From positions 18,904,811-18,968,810 of the forward strand of contig CM064481.1 in assembly GCA_032716605.1 (NCBI GenBank): a DNA stretch of 64,000 nucleotides, read 5' to 3'. The notes under the pieces are model-generated. The model made no database searches. It saw nothing but the letters and a program-made list of their open reading frames with translations, and was not told where the DNA came from. The stretch comes from Paralithodes platypus (Eukaryota; Arthropoda; Malacostraca; Decapoda; Lithodidae). Made by a program: the position numbers and the translations under genes. This document shows, piece by piece, positions 22,036-34,600 of this stretch; the stretch's first letter is position 1, and each line of letters starts with the position of its first letter.

Positions 22036-22255
22036 TCAGCTGAAATAAAATGGACTACAGCCACTATTGACCTTTTCTCCATTCAGCGGGTGAGTGTCTC
22101 CCTCCCTGTGCAGCCTGAGGACCATATCCCCCTCCCTCCTGTAGCAGTACTCCAGCCCCGCGTGACGTTGGAACACGGGCAGGTTGGCTAGGGGTACTGG
22201 CTCTGGGCACGGAAAGCCACAACCAACCTCCACCAGGTATGAATCGCTTGCCCAC
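22036..22255 (-). CDS. NAT-like exon 4 (last recognised)
   Basis: Acceptor TTGCTAG at 22,256; codes WASDSYLVEVGCGFP and EPVPLANLP, the family segment after the catalytic acid (here Glu), then YCYRREGDMVLRLHREGD. It ends at TGA (22,036). The CAG just before the TGA also looks like an acceptor, so the true end is uncertain. Confidence 0.65.
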
Positions 22256-25200
22256 CTAGCAATACAAAAAGTTAAAAACATATATAATTATACAGTATTA
22301 GTAAAATGGGAAGACTGTAACTTACTGCTGTGCATTTTTTTGCCTTTTTTGTTCTAATTAGTTTAACCAGACAACATTACCTATACAAAACACTAATAGG
22401 GCTAGATTCTTGCCTAGTAATAATATAATATATTGCAAGCATTATATTATAATGTAGTCCTTAATAGCCTTCCTCCTTTTTGCCCTATGGGTTGTTAATA
22501 AAATATTAATCTAGCAACATTTGGAGGCTAGATTTACATTACCCTGAAGAACTAGACTGAAGATGGATTATTTTAGGTAACAGAAGGTTTGTAAAAGTAT
22601 ATTTTAGACGCTGCCAGATCAGAGCTGTGGGATAGAGTTGCGAGAAATAGTGCTCTTGTAAATAAAACTTTACTGTACTTTACTTTTACTTTGGAAGGGA
22701 AATTGTAAATCTGTCACCTGTGACCTGTAACTCACCTCAAGTCCTTCACCAAAACAATGACGTGATCGTGAGTGTCGCCAAATCCACTGTAGGAGGCTGA
22801 AAGGGTAAGAAATTAAACATTTATTAACTAATATCGTTCGTCACCAATAACTCCCAATGAAATTATTGAAAGCATATGATCCTCTAGGCTACGGATTCGA
22901 ACCCAGTATACCTCTAAGTTTCAATTGTGACGAGCAATATTTGATTCACAACTATTCTATATTTTCATATATGGTAATAACGTGGGGGGAGCTGCGGTTT
23001 AGGTAGACCTCGAATCACGTGGGATCAGATAGTCTGGTCCGATCTCAAAATATAGAACTTGACAACAGAGGCAGCCCATGAGAGGGCTGCCCGGAAAGCC
23101 GCCATTTAGGACGGGAGACTGTAACCACATTCTCTTGTGGACAGAACGGTCTTTAAACTTGCATGTATGTATGTATGTAACCTTAATTTTATTTACTACG
23201 CATTAAATTGATATAGCTAATATTCTCAGCTTAAATACAATCCTATCCACGCATGTAATTCTCGCATCGACAATTTCCAGACAATAATCTAATAAAATAA
23301 ATGAAACTCGACAACTTAACTGAAATGGTAACTCCAAAAGTTAACCAGGCGAAGAAAGATCTTAATTTAAGTGGCTTTTCTTATGAATGTTTAACACATT
23401 AGCTACCAGGTGAACATAAAATAATAATTTAAGTGACAGCATTCCTATGCAGGCTAACACGGAACCTGACTGAGTGGTCTGGATTAACACTAATATTACT
23501 ACTACTAACACAAAAGTTGCTAGGCCAGTGTAGCAATTAAAAGTTAAAGGAAAAAGCACTCACTTGATACTGCATTGACACTGTTCATCTTATGGTGGAG
23601 GGAAACAAAAAGAGTATGCCCTATGCATACTACTGCATGTTGTACAAGGCAACTAATAGGGGGGATGGTGGTAGACTTGTGGACCAATAGTCATTACTAT
23701 ACAATAAAGCCTTGTTATTGGCACTGCTGAGGCTGGTGTGGCGCAGATAGGTGCCACAGGGGACTCTACAGTCGTACCTGGGTGCTGTTTGGCTCCATGT
23801 CAGAGTTGGCTATAGCGTTTACATGGTGGGGCAGTGTTGTGGCAGGATTTTCTTGTTCTAAAATCCAAGTTGCCTAATATAATGTACAGTAGAGTCTTGG
23901 TATGGTGCTGTCTTCTTGTAACACTAGGCTGGTGTGGTTTGCAGATACTGCAGGTGTAGTTGCTGCAGTTGGACTTAATCAAGTCTTGCTACAGTTAGCA
24001 GTGTGCCAACATAAGCCAAAGTTATGACATGAAGGGGCGGTGTTGTAGCGGTATTTTATTGTATTATATTCCAATTCCGGAAAGGCAGCCACGTCTGAAC
24101 CGATACAATGTATGTGATGGAAAAAGACGTTAAACCATTGTATGTACAGTATGCATGTAGTAGACTGTAATTGATGACATACAGTATATAATAGATAGGG
24201 TCAGAATTCGAACCTAAGCTGGTAAGGAACACAAGGGCAGAACACACCATCGAGGATGTGAGCATCAAGGCCAAGTGCTCTGAGTAGGAGACACATGAAG
24301 GTGTTGAGGGTGAAGCAGACCCCACTCTCCAGATTCAGCCCAGCAGCCACTATCTCCTCCAAGCTGGGTACGTGCTGGTCTCTTTTTTTTTGTGGCCACC
24401 ATGCTCACCGTCTGTCCGAAGAATAAGCAAAGGAGTTAATGTGTGCCTCTTGACTCGGGTGTTGTCTATAAGCTAAATAAAGTAATCTGAGAAATAGAAA
24501 AGGGTCAATAATGTATGTTTGTAAGCTAAATAAAATTGTCAAGAGACAAAGCAAAGTGTTGGGAGTGAAGCAGACCCCAAACTCCAGCCACTATCTCTTC
24601 CAGGCTGTGTACTCGGCGGTCTTCTTCATTTGCTGCCACCATGCTCACCGTCTGTCTGGAGAATAAGCAAAGGAGTTTAGAGGAGATGGGCATATATATT
24701 TAATTTTTATATAATTTTATATATTTTTAAATTTCCTCCCTAGATCTCCATCAAGCATAAAAAAAAAACCCAAGACCCTCCTTCAAGATATATTTGTACA
24801 TTTGTTGATAGAAGAAATAGATAATAGATAGTTAATGTATGTCATTTGACTCAGATGCGTTAATGTATGTAATTTGACTCAGATGCTGGCCAGCTCTATG
24901 AGTTTCGTAATGTGACTCAGTGGTCTGGTTAAACTACTGTAGGCCTACAGTATTAAAAAAAAAAAAAAAGACTCAGATGCTGTTTCTAACCTATATACTG
25001 TATAATAGTTTATCGGAGCTTCATTTGGGTTGGCCAACTTGCTTGAAAAAGTAATACAAGAAAATGCTGTATGCTCTAACTGGAGACATTACAAGAAATC
25101 AAGCAATATACAGTACAGTACAAGCATTCGTTCATTCATTTTACCTACTGGAGACGACGGTAAAATTTTTTTTTTTTCTAAAACTAGTTTAACCAGACCA

Positions 25201-26397
25201 CTGAGTTCCACAAAAGAACTATACCTAGCCAGGCCAGGGAGGCATGTGATATAGGCTGCACGAGGACAACCGAATGGGACAGAATAATAATAGAAGGAGA
25301 AAAACATAGAAAGAGGAAAGAAGAACTACTCAAAATTAGTCAAGTCGACGAAGAAAGGCTGAGGGGAGAGGGAGGGAATTAACCACAACCATCCCCCATC
25401 AAGCTCCAGTCGCTGGCCCCGAAGCCCCCCAACAAGGAGAGTAGTACCAGGGGGGATGACAGTACAACAATTATGTTAGCTAATACCTGCAATGGCAGTG
25501 ATAATGAGTAAGATTGTAAAAGTGAGGTCCAAGAATGTAAAGGTAGCCCAAAATGTGGGCTAAGCTCTTGTGAAAGGATTTCAGGAAAATGGGACAGTAT
25601 ATTAACCCGTACAGCCCCAGCGACGCGTCTGACGCGTCGGCGATGTATGTAACGCACAGCCCCAGAGACGCGCCTGACGCGTCACCCTAATTGCGCCGAC
25701 CGTAACCTCAGGTGTAGCCACTCAAGAGGGCTCAGATTTGTATGGGAACTGTGTACGTATCCCACGCAACCGTGCCGATGGTTGAAAACTCTCAAATCCA
25801 CGTGCGTGCGCGTGAGCGCGCAATAACCTGTTTTTTGGGGGTAATTGCCTTCAATTTTTTACTCTTGTAAAATACGTTTTCGGGGGCTCTGTAGGACCAT
25901 TTTTTAAAACCTTTTTGAGCGGTTTTTCGTGGGTTTTTCCTTCATTCCTAACCCATTCGCTATTGTTTCTGGAATAAAACCATTTTTTGAAAACCGGCCG
26001 GGTTCTGGTGAACAAACATTACAAAACTAGCCGGGGCTCCACGGGTTAAAGCATAATGAATACAGCACCAGCATACTGAAATAATGTTGCTCTCAGACAT
26101 TGCACATGGCATTGACAAACAGTTACCTAGGGTACTGGATATTGTAGGAAACATAATTGCATCTTTCTACTGACTTGAAACACCAAAACATGAATTAATA
26201 GTATCGACCTACAGACTGGAGATGAAAGTATAAAAATCACCACATAGCATACTCACTTGGAAGGGCATATGCTCATGGAAGGCTCCTGTGAGGCTGGTGA
26301 GGAAGGCAAGTTTGTCCCCCTGCAGTAGTGTCTCTCCTCCAGTCATGCCCACCTTCTTCAGAAAACCCAGGGCCTCCTCGTGTGATACCTTCCCCAT
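22036..26397 (-). CDS. Arylamine N-acetyltransferase-like gene (four exons)
   Basis: NATs transfer acetyl from acetyl-CoA to arylamines through a Cys-His-Asp triad. Exons on the minus strand are 26,397-26,257, 24,411-24,248, 22,796-22,736 and 22,255-22,036, all with AG/GT borders and compatible phases. The product has the N-terminal helical region ending HEHMPFQ (family PFEN), SLEEIVAAGLNLESGVCFTLN with the catalytic Cys (family RGGWC.E.N), FGDTHDHVIVLV with the His, and SYLVEVGCG where the family has VDxGFG, so the acid is Glu instead of Asp. Exon 2 has one extra A in an A9 run that shifts the frame. The model gives about 194 residues against 270-290 for the family, so a 3' exon is missing or lost. 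It is either a diverged gene with a sequencing error or a young pseudogene. Confidence 0.7.
22736..22796 (-). CDS. NAT-like exon 3 (catalytic His)
   Basis: 61-bp exon between CTTTCAG and GTGAGT. It codes SYSGFGDTHDHVIVLVKDL, corresponding to the NAT segment with the triad histidine. Phases join exons 2 and 4 exactly. Confidence 0.7.
22840..22930 (-). mobile_element. tRNA-derived SINE remnant
   Basis: The minus strand has a B-box GGGTTCGAATCC (22,892-22,903) followed by GATCATATGCTTTCAATAATTTCATTGGGAGTTATTGGTG, shared with the copy at 33,725. The A-box region is degraded. Confidence 0.6.
22985..23172 (+). mobile_element. 3' end of LINE F family, with (ATGT)n tail
   Basis: Matches the last 180 bp of the LINE at 49,605-52,235 (CAGATAGTCTGGTCCGATCTC, AAAGCCGCCATTTAGGACG, AACGGTCTTTAAACTTG) and ends in ATGTATGTATGTATGT. 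Heavily 5'-truncated. Confidence 0.85.
24248..24411 (-). CDS. NAT-like exon 2 (catalytic Cys), one-base frameshift
   Basis: Acceptor GGACAG before ACGGTGAGC; donor GTGTGT after GAT G. It codes VPSLEEIVAAGLNLESGVC and FTLNTFMCLLLRALGLDAH. The A9 run (T9 at 24,383-24,391) adds one base relative to the partial duplicate at 24,560-24,680, which reads MVAANEEDRRVHSLEEI in frame. Confidence 0.7.
24556..24680 (-). pseudogene. Partial tandem duplicate of NAT-like exon 2
   Basis: Repeats the 5' part of exon 2 and its acceptor (CTCACCGTCTGTC...GGAGAATAAGCAAAGGAGTT shared with 24,404-24,438). It lacks GGGCTGAATCTG and everything past the Cys codon region. It cannot replace the exon. Confidence 0.8.
26257..26397 (-). 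CDS. NAT-like exon 1
   Basis: 47 codons from ATG at 26,397 to donor GTGAGT after PFQ. It has the NAT N-terminal pattern (EEALGFLKKVGM ... LAFLTSLTGAFHEHMPFQ). The Met is the first in frame after an upstream stop, and the preceding context is AAAA. Confidence 0.7.
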
Positions 26398-26604
26398 TTT
26401 TACACACCAACTGTCGAGGGCTGGGGGATGAGCAAGAGGAATAGATGTTAGATGGTAAGAGATGAGAAAGGATATATAAGAGGATGAGCAGCAAAAACGA
26501 TAGTATTAAATTATAGGTACTTTTGAGAACTGTAGTATCAGAGCAAACTTCTGAGCCTTATTACACAATGATGGAGATCCATTCATATTTCTTATGAAGT
26601 TTGT

Positions 26605-26607
<3 letters not shown>

Positions 26608-26650
<43 letters not shown>

Positions 26651-27145
26651 TTCCAACTTACTTCCTCTCGGGCATAGGCTGAGAGCCTTAACATTCACCG
26701 CTTTACAATGAACAGTGAAGCCCGTGAGGTCTTGTTCCAGTCTAGGGAGTGAGACCTGTGAAGCACGTAGAGTACAACGAGCACCTGCCATCTTGCCTTC
26801 ACATGAGGTATGGTGCTCACTCATGGCCCGAAACGACCCCATCTCTGAAGCCACCTCATTCCCGTGCTTCACTGTCTCACCCCCTACACTCGGACTCTCA
26901 CACTTACACACACACAACGCCACCTGTTGAGCAGATAACTCACCAGGCATTGCATACAGTGCTATTTAATCAGGGAACAATGAGGGTATTTTATTGACGT
27001 TTCGGTGGGCTTGTGGTAATGCACTGATACTAGGTACAACACAAATTCCATCCCAATATATCTACCGATTGATACATCGGGATTTGAACCCGGGACCTTT
27101 GGATTACCAGGCCAGTGGCAAGACCACTACACCACACCTCCCCTA
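26608..27145 (-). mobile_element. tRNA-Thr-headed SINE, copy 1 (538 bp)
   Basis: On the minus strand it starts with a tRNA-like head: A box GTGGTGTAGTGG and B box GGGTTCAAATCCC (about 27,085). The body contains GTGCATTACCACAAGCCCACC and a segment with GGCTGAGAGTCT-like CTCAGCCTATGCCCGAG. It ends in A40 (T run 26,608-26,647). A second copy is at 37,255. No clear target duplication. Confidence 0.8.
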
Positions 27146-27167
27146 GATAGGAGTGATATATCAGATA

Positions 27168-27205
27168 AGATAAGATAAGAGAGAGAGAGAGAGAGCGCGA
27201 GAGCG

Positions 27206-27264
<59 letters not shown>
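27168..27264. repeat. (GA)n microsatellite
   Basis: GATAAGATAAGA run passing into about 45 GA units with a few GC interruptions. Confidence 0.98.
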
Positions 27265-27265
<1 letters not shown>

Positions 27266-27543
27266 ACATAGATACACAGACTACACAGACCTTGCGGTCC
27301 CTACTAGGTAGTCTGGACTTAATGCTAAAATAGAATTTGCTACTAAGTGGAAGGCAAGGATAGCAAAGCAGAAGGCTCTCTCCCCACCCACCTCTCCCTC
27401 CGACCGTTGGTCGGCATGAAATTAAGTTGGGGAAAGAAGTCTCACAGCAAAATGAGAAAAACTTATACTGGGAAATTTATAGTAAAGGACGAAGTTGAGA
27501 ATTTTGTTATACTACAGATGCTTAACCTATTTTATTTTGTTTA

Positions 27544-28045
27544 ACCTATATTATTCTCACCTCAAAATGAATGTCTAGACTTCTTCTGAATGTGTCAATT
27601 GTCTTACATTGTACCACTTTCTCTGGCAATTTGTTCCACTCGATGACCACACTGTAGGTGAAGAATGCTTTGTGACATCGAGATTTGCCCTGCTGGTGTT
27701 TAATTTCATTCAATTTCCCCAAGTTAATGAACTATTATCTATTTGAAAATGAATCTAAATCAATTTTGTCAAATCGCTTTAGTATCTTGAAACACTCGAT
27801 TAATTGACCTCGCAATCTTCTTTTCTTAAGTGATTTTTTTTTTTTTTTTTAGTCTTTCATGATAATATATATTTCTTAGCGACAGTATAAACTTTGTCGC
27901 TCTACGCTGCACTGACTTGAGTTTCTCAATGTCCTTGCTCAGAGAAGGAGACCAAAATTGCACGCCATATTCAAAATGAGGCCTCACTATGCTTTTAAAT
28001 ATAGGTACTATAATGTTCTTATTTTTATCAGTAAAATTTCTCTAA
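27544..28045 (-). mobile_element. CR1-like LINE fragment (RT tail)
   Basis: The minus strand encodes KSIVRPHFEYGVQFWSPS, LSKDIEKLKSVQRRATKF, KRRLRGQLIECFKIL and HSSTVWSSSGTN-like tail sequence, with frameshifts and an A-rich insertion at 27,836-27,851. It is bracketed by two GA microsatellites. Confidence 0.8.
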
Positions 28046-28048
28046 TAT

Positions 28049-28151
<103 letters not shown>

Positions 28152-28564
28152 CAAATACATTGGGGTAGAAACTAGGTCAAAACATATAAAAACTGTAATA
28201 CAAGCAGTGTTTGTTAGTATGGGGATATGTGATGTGCACTTAGTTCTTCCACACCCAATAATTAATGTACCCCAGATGGGACTTCACAATAGGACACTAG
28301 AGGCGGTGTCACACAAACTATTTTTCCGTCAATCATTATGGGCAATTGTAGTCTGGCATCTTCAAAATTCAAGTTTTATCAGAATTCAGCCACCTAACAC
28401 CATCTACCTTCAGTCTAGTTTCCGCTTCGAATGTGAAAGAGCCTCAAAATATTATGAGAAAGAACTTGCTCATCGAAAATTGCTGGAAAAAGTGCTCATG
28501 TGACACTGGCTTTACACCAAGTTTCAATTTACTACTAAGTGAGAAGAGGCATGGGGTGCTAAGA

Positions 28565-28650
28565 GACTGCCTAAATGTCTCGTCCTGCCTGGGAATTGAA
28601 CACAGGTCCTCTTGGTTGTGGGCAGAATGCGCTAAATAATACGCCATAGG
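28565..28650 (-). mobile_element. tRNA-derived SINE remnant
   Basis: Minus strand: GGCGTATTATTTAGCGC (A-box-like), then CCTGTGTTCAATTCCC (B box). Arms do not fold into a full cloverleaf. Confidence 0.5.
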
Positions 28651-28659
28651 TCACCGTGA

Positions 28660-29455
28660 AGCCGAATATGATGGCTGTTATATTCAGTAAGGTCGAGCCA
28701 ATATCCCAATGACAGAATACCGCTAGTCGGGGATCTTGATGAAGGCTATTTTTGTCAAGACATGCACCTAATACAGCCAGAATTAATTGTTTGTCATAAA
28801 GCTAGATAAAACTAATTGGTACTGTACAGTGATTTGAAGATTACAGTATTTGATTACTTGACATCCCATATTGTTTCTGGTACAGCTAGAATCAATAGTT
28901 TGTCAAAATCAAGATAGTAAACTGGGTCATTTGAAGATACAGTACAGTAGTTTAGCTTGACGTCCCTATAGTCCATTCATTATAGGTAGGCCAGAAATCG
29001 TCACCTCTAACCTCTTTAAGTCAAAAGGTCTAGAACAAACAGGCTGTAAATATCCACAACTATTTCCTGGCTGACTCTTCCCAAATGGTACAAGTACTAT
29101 AGCTCAATTACTCTAGTCTTTTTTTTTTTAGTTATGAGAGGTTGGGGTCAGGATTTCTGGCCTACCTATAATGAAGAGGGTATAATTGTTTCCAGTCATT
29201 CTTTAACTGTTGCCCTTTGTATTCGGCTGTAAGATAGTCAGATCAATATGCTTCTCTCGGGAATTTATGTGAATTTTCATCAAGGACGTCACTAAAATCT
29301 TGAATAATACTACTGTATAGGGTATTGTGTTGGGAAGGGGTAACAGGATTTAACACTATTTGGTGCGACATACTGGAGGATATTATGATATTTTGATATA
29401 TAATATCGACTGAGGATTTAGATTGATTCAGCCAATTTTGAGCAATGCATTTTTA
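28660..29455. other. Noncoding stretch with short AT-rich repeats
   Basis: Contains dispersed TACAGTA motifs and a repeated ATTCATTATAGGTAGGCCAGAAATC (28,975) / GGCCTACCTATAATGAAG (29,159) inverted pair about 170 bp apart, possibly a small foldback element. No gene seen. Confidence 0.4.
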
Positions 29456-29458
29456 GTC

Positions 29459-29477
29459 CCCCCCCCCCCCCCCCCCC
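29459..29477. repeat. Poly-C tract
   Basis: Run of about 18 C, followed by GCCCACCACACACACACC. Confidence 0.95.
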
Positions 29478-29744
29478 GCCCACCACACACACACCAGACC
29501 ATAAGCATCTGAACCATTACACCACCAACATAGATAAAGGTTGATTACACGATCACGATTAATATCCATTTTCGAATTTTGGATATCAATCTAATCATGC
29601 ACTCAGACCCAAATGCATTATGGAAAGCGTAATGTTTTAGTGAGAGGAAAGAACATTGAATGGGGTCAAGATCACTAAGGACCGGCCTCGCTATACATTA
29701 GTTCCTGAACCTATAGAAATAAGTAACATCCCGTTCTTAACATT

Positions 29745-30258
29745 AATCATCCATTACAAACCCCAATGTACTTGAATAAACTAATGAAAGCCAAGAAATA
29801 TCAAAACAACACCCAGCACACGGTATCACACACAAGTATACTCTCTTCTCTCCCTCCCTGCCCACCCAAAACCAGCTTCCAGAAGCATATCCATGCTCAT
29901 ATCTCTCGCCGTTCCATCCAATCACTCATAGACAACACGCAGCTGCATTCACGACCTCCCGAAATCCATCCCTTCCTCGCGAGGACAGAGTCTACCTGGC
30001 CAGGCTGAGATGTGGGCACCATCCAGCTTTTCTGAGCTATCAGAAGAGACTGGATGACTCCGTCGACGACACCTGCCCGGGATGTAACACGACCCCATAC
30101 AATTGGACACATCCTAGAAGACTGTATCTCACACAATCACTTACGCCAACAACTAAATCTACACTCCTTGACAGCTCTGTGGGAAAGCCCGACCGTGGCC
30201 ATGGCCTTCCTTAGGGACTCGGGGCTGTTCGGCCAGACAGCTTAGGGAACAACAACAA
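29745..30258 (+). mobile_element. LINE C family 3' fragment
   Basis: Plus-strand C-terminal coding of the LINE: KYQNNTQHTVSHTSILSSLPP, RRSIQSLIDNTQLHSRPPEI, RCGHHPAFLSYQKRLDDSVD, CISHNHLRQQ and FLRDSGLFGQTA followed by stop and (AAC)n. 5'-truncated, with two frame changes. Confidence 0.85.
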
Positions 30259-30261
30259 CTA

Positions 30262-30490
30262 ATGAAAGTATATGGTCCTCCCGGTCCTCCCGGCCAAATG
30301 TCTTGGCCAAAGGCCGATTTTTTTAAAAATTGCAGGCTCACTATCATTCGCTCAGAATTGTTTTTATATCTGAATGGGGTGAAGCGTCTTATTATCGCCA
30401 AACTAATGTCTTCAAATTTCCAAACTTATGGAGTGAATCAGGAAGGGTTAAAAAAAGACCCGCCTCCCAGCGGGAGGTCAAAGTAATCCA
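30262..30490. other. Possible diverged foldback/MITE fragment in front of the SGNH gene
   Basis: GGCTCACTATCATTCGCTCAG followed by GAATGGGGTGAAGCGTCTTA resembles the MITE at 6,777 (GGCTCACTATCGCTCGCC ... GGGGATAAACGTCTTA). Weak similarity, no clear ends. Confidence 0.35.
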
Positions 30491-30910
30491 TGATATATTA
30501 TGCAGTTACTGTACAGTACAAAGAAAGATCTTAACCACCCCATTCCATGCCATTATGTTGATATACAGTATATGGAATTGCTAATGATAGTGCGGTGGTA
30601 AATGGGAATGGTAAGTAATGTATGATGGCATGGTAACGTTGATGAATCCAAGTCTGTATTTCCCCAGAAAGACGTCTGCAAGATGGAGTGTTAATGTATC
30701 TAAATGATCTAATTCTCGACAGAACGAGAAGGAAATAAAAAGTTGGAGTTGATGAGTAAAAATGGTGTTGTGCAGGGTGATAGGCAGTAAGGAGGCTATT
30801 CATTTTTTGTCACCCCTTCGGCAATCAAGGTTTCTGGCAATAGAGAGATAGATAGAAAATATCCTAGAGAAAATGTTTATGGATATATGGAATAGCACAA
30901 GGAATAGTTA

Positions 30911-31665
30911 ATGATCAAAGCAAACATGCATAACAATTTGAAAGTTCTTAATGGCAGGTGTATTTTCAGGATGGTCAACTGCCGTGTGGTGATGTGGAGA
31001 AGGCTAGCATTCATGGTGTTGGTGATGATAATGATGGTGCTCCTGCGGTCTAATTGGCTTCCCCATGCCGACACAGAGCTGTACACACCACAGCCACATG
31101 AATATGTACACATAGAATCACAACAATCACACACAAAGGCACACCCCGAGTCACGAAAATCACACACACAGCCATACAACCCCTTACAAAGTAACACAGA
31201 GAAAACAGGTCAATTCAAACCAATAAAACTTCCTATTTGGAACAAGCCAAAACTACCAAAGATCCTTAACACAATTTGGCAAAACATTTCAACCATTAAC
31301 TTGACAATTATGCTATCATCAAATCGACTAGAATCACCCTTGCTTCCACAACCATTAATATCAACAACAACTCTCAACAATTCAAAGGACCTTAATAAGC
31401 CAGCAATAATACCTCAAGAACTTGAATCAAAGTCATCCTACCAGCAAAGTCCGACACTTCAATTAAACAATATCTCTCAAACGTCCTCACAATCACCCAT
31501 GCCTCGAATTGATAAAAGTCACCCAACACTAAATGCAAGATGCTATACCTATCATCGTAACATGACTGCTGAGAACATGTGTTGCCGTATGATGAGCTTT
31601 GACAACTCACAGAACCTCCTGCACAAATGCATAAACAGTGCAAACGAGAAGCTAAGCACAGAGGG
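30911..31665 (+). CDS. SGNH gene exon 1 (anchor and stem)
   Basis: Codes the transmembrane anchor and Ser/Asn-rich stem. The donor is GG|GTAAGT (31,666). Start choice is uncertain between 30,911 and 30,971; the latter gives the shorter cytoplasmic tail typical of type II proteins. Confidence 0.75.
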
Positions 31666-34600
31666 GTAAGTTGGTGTATAATATCTCCAATATTGTGTCA
31701 TTTGGCTATCTTTCTAGTAAAAATAAAAAGCTAACACATGAACAAAATGTTTACATTCAAGCTATCAACATGAGAGCTATAATAATCTTACTATGTGTAC
31801 TAATGTGTCAATCTAACTTCTTTCCAAGAGGCAGTGACGAGGGTAGAGGCGTCCACTGGGTGATCTTTGGAGACTCTCACATGCGCTACCTCTTTGCTGT
31901 CTTCCTTACACGCTTCAACAGTCCTCAGCTACAGTGCCGTCTGAAACATCAAGTATGAACTAGTAATATATTCAAGCATACATAATATTATACAGTACTG
32001 TATATGCTTTTATATGCACAGATACATTTGTGTAAATCTACAGTAGTGCAAAATATCCTTGTATGTGTTCCTCGCCTTGTTAACTGCCAAAGTAGTCTCT
32101 TGCCTTGGAAATTGACCAGGTGAGTATTATATTTATGGATGAGCTAATAAGTTGCTATAATAAATCATATTGTATACTGTACAGTATGTATGTACTCTTG
32201 ATTATGGGTCTATAAATGTATGTCAGATGCTAGTTTGAAGAGAAGTGCTCAAATGGAGAGAGAGAGTGAAAGTGAATGTATGTGTGTATATACTGTACCT
32301 AACTACTAAATCAAGACAATCTAATTATTTTCCAGACTGAATGGACAAGTGCCAAAACTTTGGAGCGCACCCTGCGGGCGAACAAGCTGATGCACCAGAA
32401 TATAGAAGTGAGAGACCAGAGCATCCACCTGCGTCTGACCTTCGTGTGGGATAAGTTCCTTGAGGTCTTCCAGGACAACATGACATACTGGGAGAAAAAT
32501 CCACAAGAAACACCATCGCTGATTATTTTTGGTTAGATACTCACGAGCATTAGTGTCTTATAGTGCATTTTGATATGCAAACATTTTCTATTCGCTTTTT
32601 GTTTGGTTCACAAAAGCGGACAGTCCCTTGAAACTAACCGGTTGAACCAAACTAAATTTAATGCATACAAATAATTCTGCTTGATACTCGGTGACACACC
32701 AAAATGAGCTATTAGTTTCTCTCTCTCTTGTAAAACACATCCATAGAGAATTCATAACTCATAATCAGCCTTATACATGACTTGTTCTAAGATCTGCCAC
32801 CATGGTACAGAAGCATGGGCAAAATGTACAATCATATCACATTTATTAATCAGATAGTATATTGCTTATGATATCATATTGTACAATGTATATCATAGGA
32901 AGCTATAAAGGGAGGATTTAAAGAGGATGTTGGTCCAAATGAGACCACACATATACAATAATCTATTTTTTAAATTTCACTCTCAACACCAAACACCTCC
33001 CAGAAAAATTAATGAAACATGCGATCCTCCCGGGATACATTATTTATCAATTAATACAAACAAATTAACTAGTGTACTTGTAAACTAGACTAAAGTGCCT
33101 TCATCCCGTAGCAATTCAAAAGGTACCAGTATGAGTTGAAAGGCAGTTCTATATTATATTTTTTCACCACCCAACTTCACTTCTAAACTTAATTAATGAA
33201 ATCAACAAATACATGTCAGATTTTTTCTTTACCCTCAACTTTCCCTTCATAATTGCTGAGGGGCACAGGGCCTTGTGTGGGTCTTTTGTTTCCCGGGCGT
33301 TTCCGCACCCTCCTCAGCTCCCTGCCTTGGAGTGGCTTCGGTCTCCCGAGCTTTATTAGTGGTAAGCAGGGAGGATTTTATGGGGGCGCTCGTTTATGGC
33401 CTTGGCCTTGCTTGGGACTTTGGGGCTGTTTGGCCAGACAGCTTGGGGAAAAACAACAACAACAACAACAAATACATGTGGCACTGTAGGTATATCTTGG
33501 TCACCTGATGGCCTCGCTCTCCATGTTGCATAGCTCCCTACAGCATTCCTGTCAAGTCCCCTAAACCTAAGACCTCGTGCCAGATCATGCCAGGTCTACT
33601 GAATGTCATCATTATGACTATTTCAATACTTCTAATGCACTTCACCCAGTTATCCTCATCCATTCTCTTTACATGGCCAAACCACCGCAGTCTGTCAGTA
33701 TGAATCAGCCTCACTTGTCTTGATGGTGTAATGGTTAAAGCGTGTAAGTTCTGTATGTGGTATCCTGGGTTCAAATCCTTGGAGGATCACATGCTTTCAT
33801 TAACTTCATTTGGGGAGTTATTGGTGTTAAGAACGATGTTAAAAATAATATTATATACTCTAAGTTAATTTCTTAATTTTTCTCACATGGGTCCCTCTCT
33901 CACTGTGACATTACACATTCATCTCAATACATATACCTGTACAATATATGGACATACCTTTATATGGCATGGTACATTTTAACATGGTAAACTATTTTTT
34001 ATTTATTTCACTCCAACACCAAACACCTCCAATACAGATAAAGATTAGCCAACAAACTGAAAAAGTACTCAAATACTAACTCATCTTATTTGAGTTAAGC
34101 CAAACCACTATAGTTATTTAACTTAATTTACTTTTCTCCTTAGTTCAACTTAAATGTCTTTTAACTGTCAAGGTTGTGCTTGAATGACTTGAGTATTGTA
34201 TTTGGTTTAAACTACAGTACAGTAATCAACACTGACAGCGCAGAAATGAGTAGTTGGAATTGAACTTAGCATTATATCTTATACAATAGATGGTATTTAA
34301 TCAGTAAGCCAACTAATAATTCATTCTTTCAGTATACATACACAAATTTAAAGACTGAGCGTTCCACACGAAGCGCGGTTCCGGTCTCACGTCCTAATGG
34401 CGGCGTTCCAGGCAACCCTGTTAAGAGCTGCCTCACTTGTCAGGTTCTTTGATTTAAGATCAGACTACAAGGTCCAATCCCACGTCTTTCTTGGTCCGCC
34501 CCTTGGTGCAGCTCCCCCCACATTCATGGACTTGCATTTTTTCACCCAGCTTTGTTCGTTCATCCTCTCCACATGTCCAAACCATCCAAGCCTGCTATAT

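Noticed and set aside
25600..25690. GACGCGTC repeats as a regulatory site
   Set aside because: A few copies of a CpG-rich 8-mer palindrome (GACGCGTC) lie in noncoding DNA. They are suggestive of a short repeat, but nothing ties them to a promoter.
33725..33790. tRNA-Gln gene
   Set aside because: A and B boxes are present, but the acceptor stem does not pair and the sequence continues into a body shared with other SINE copies.
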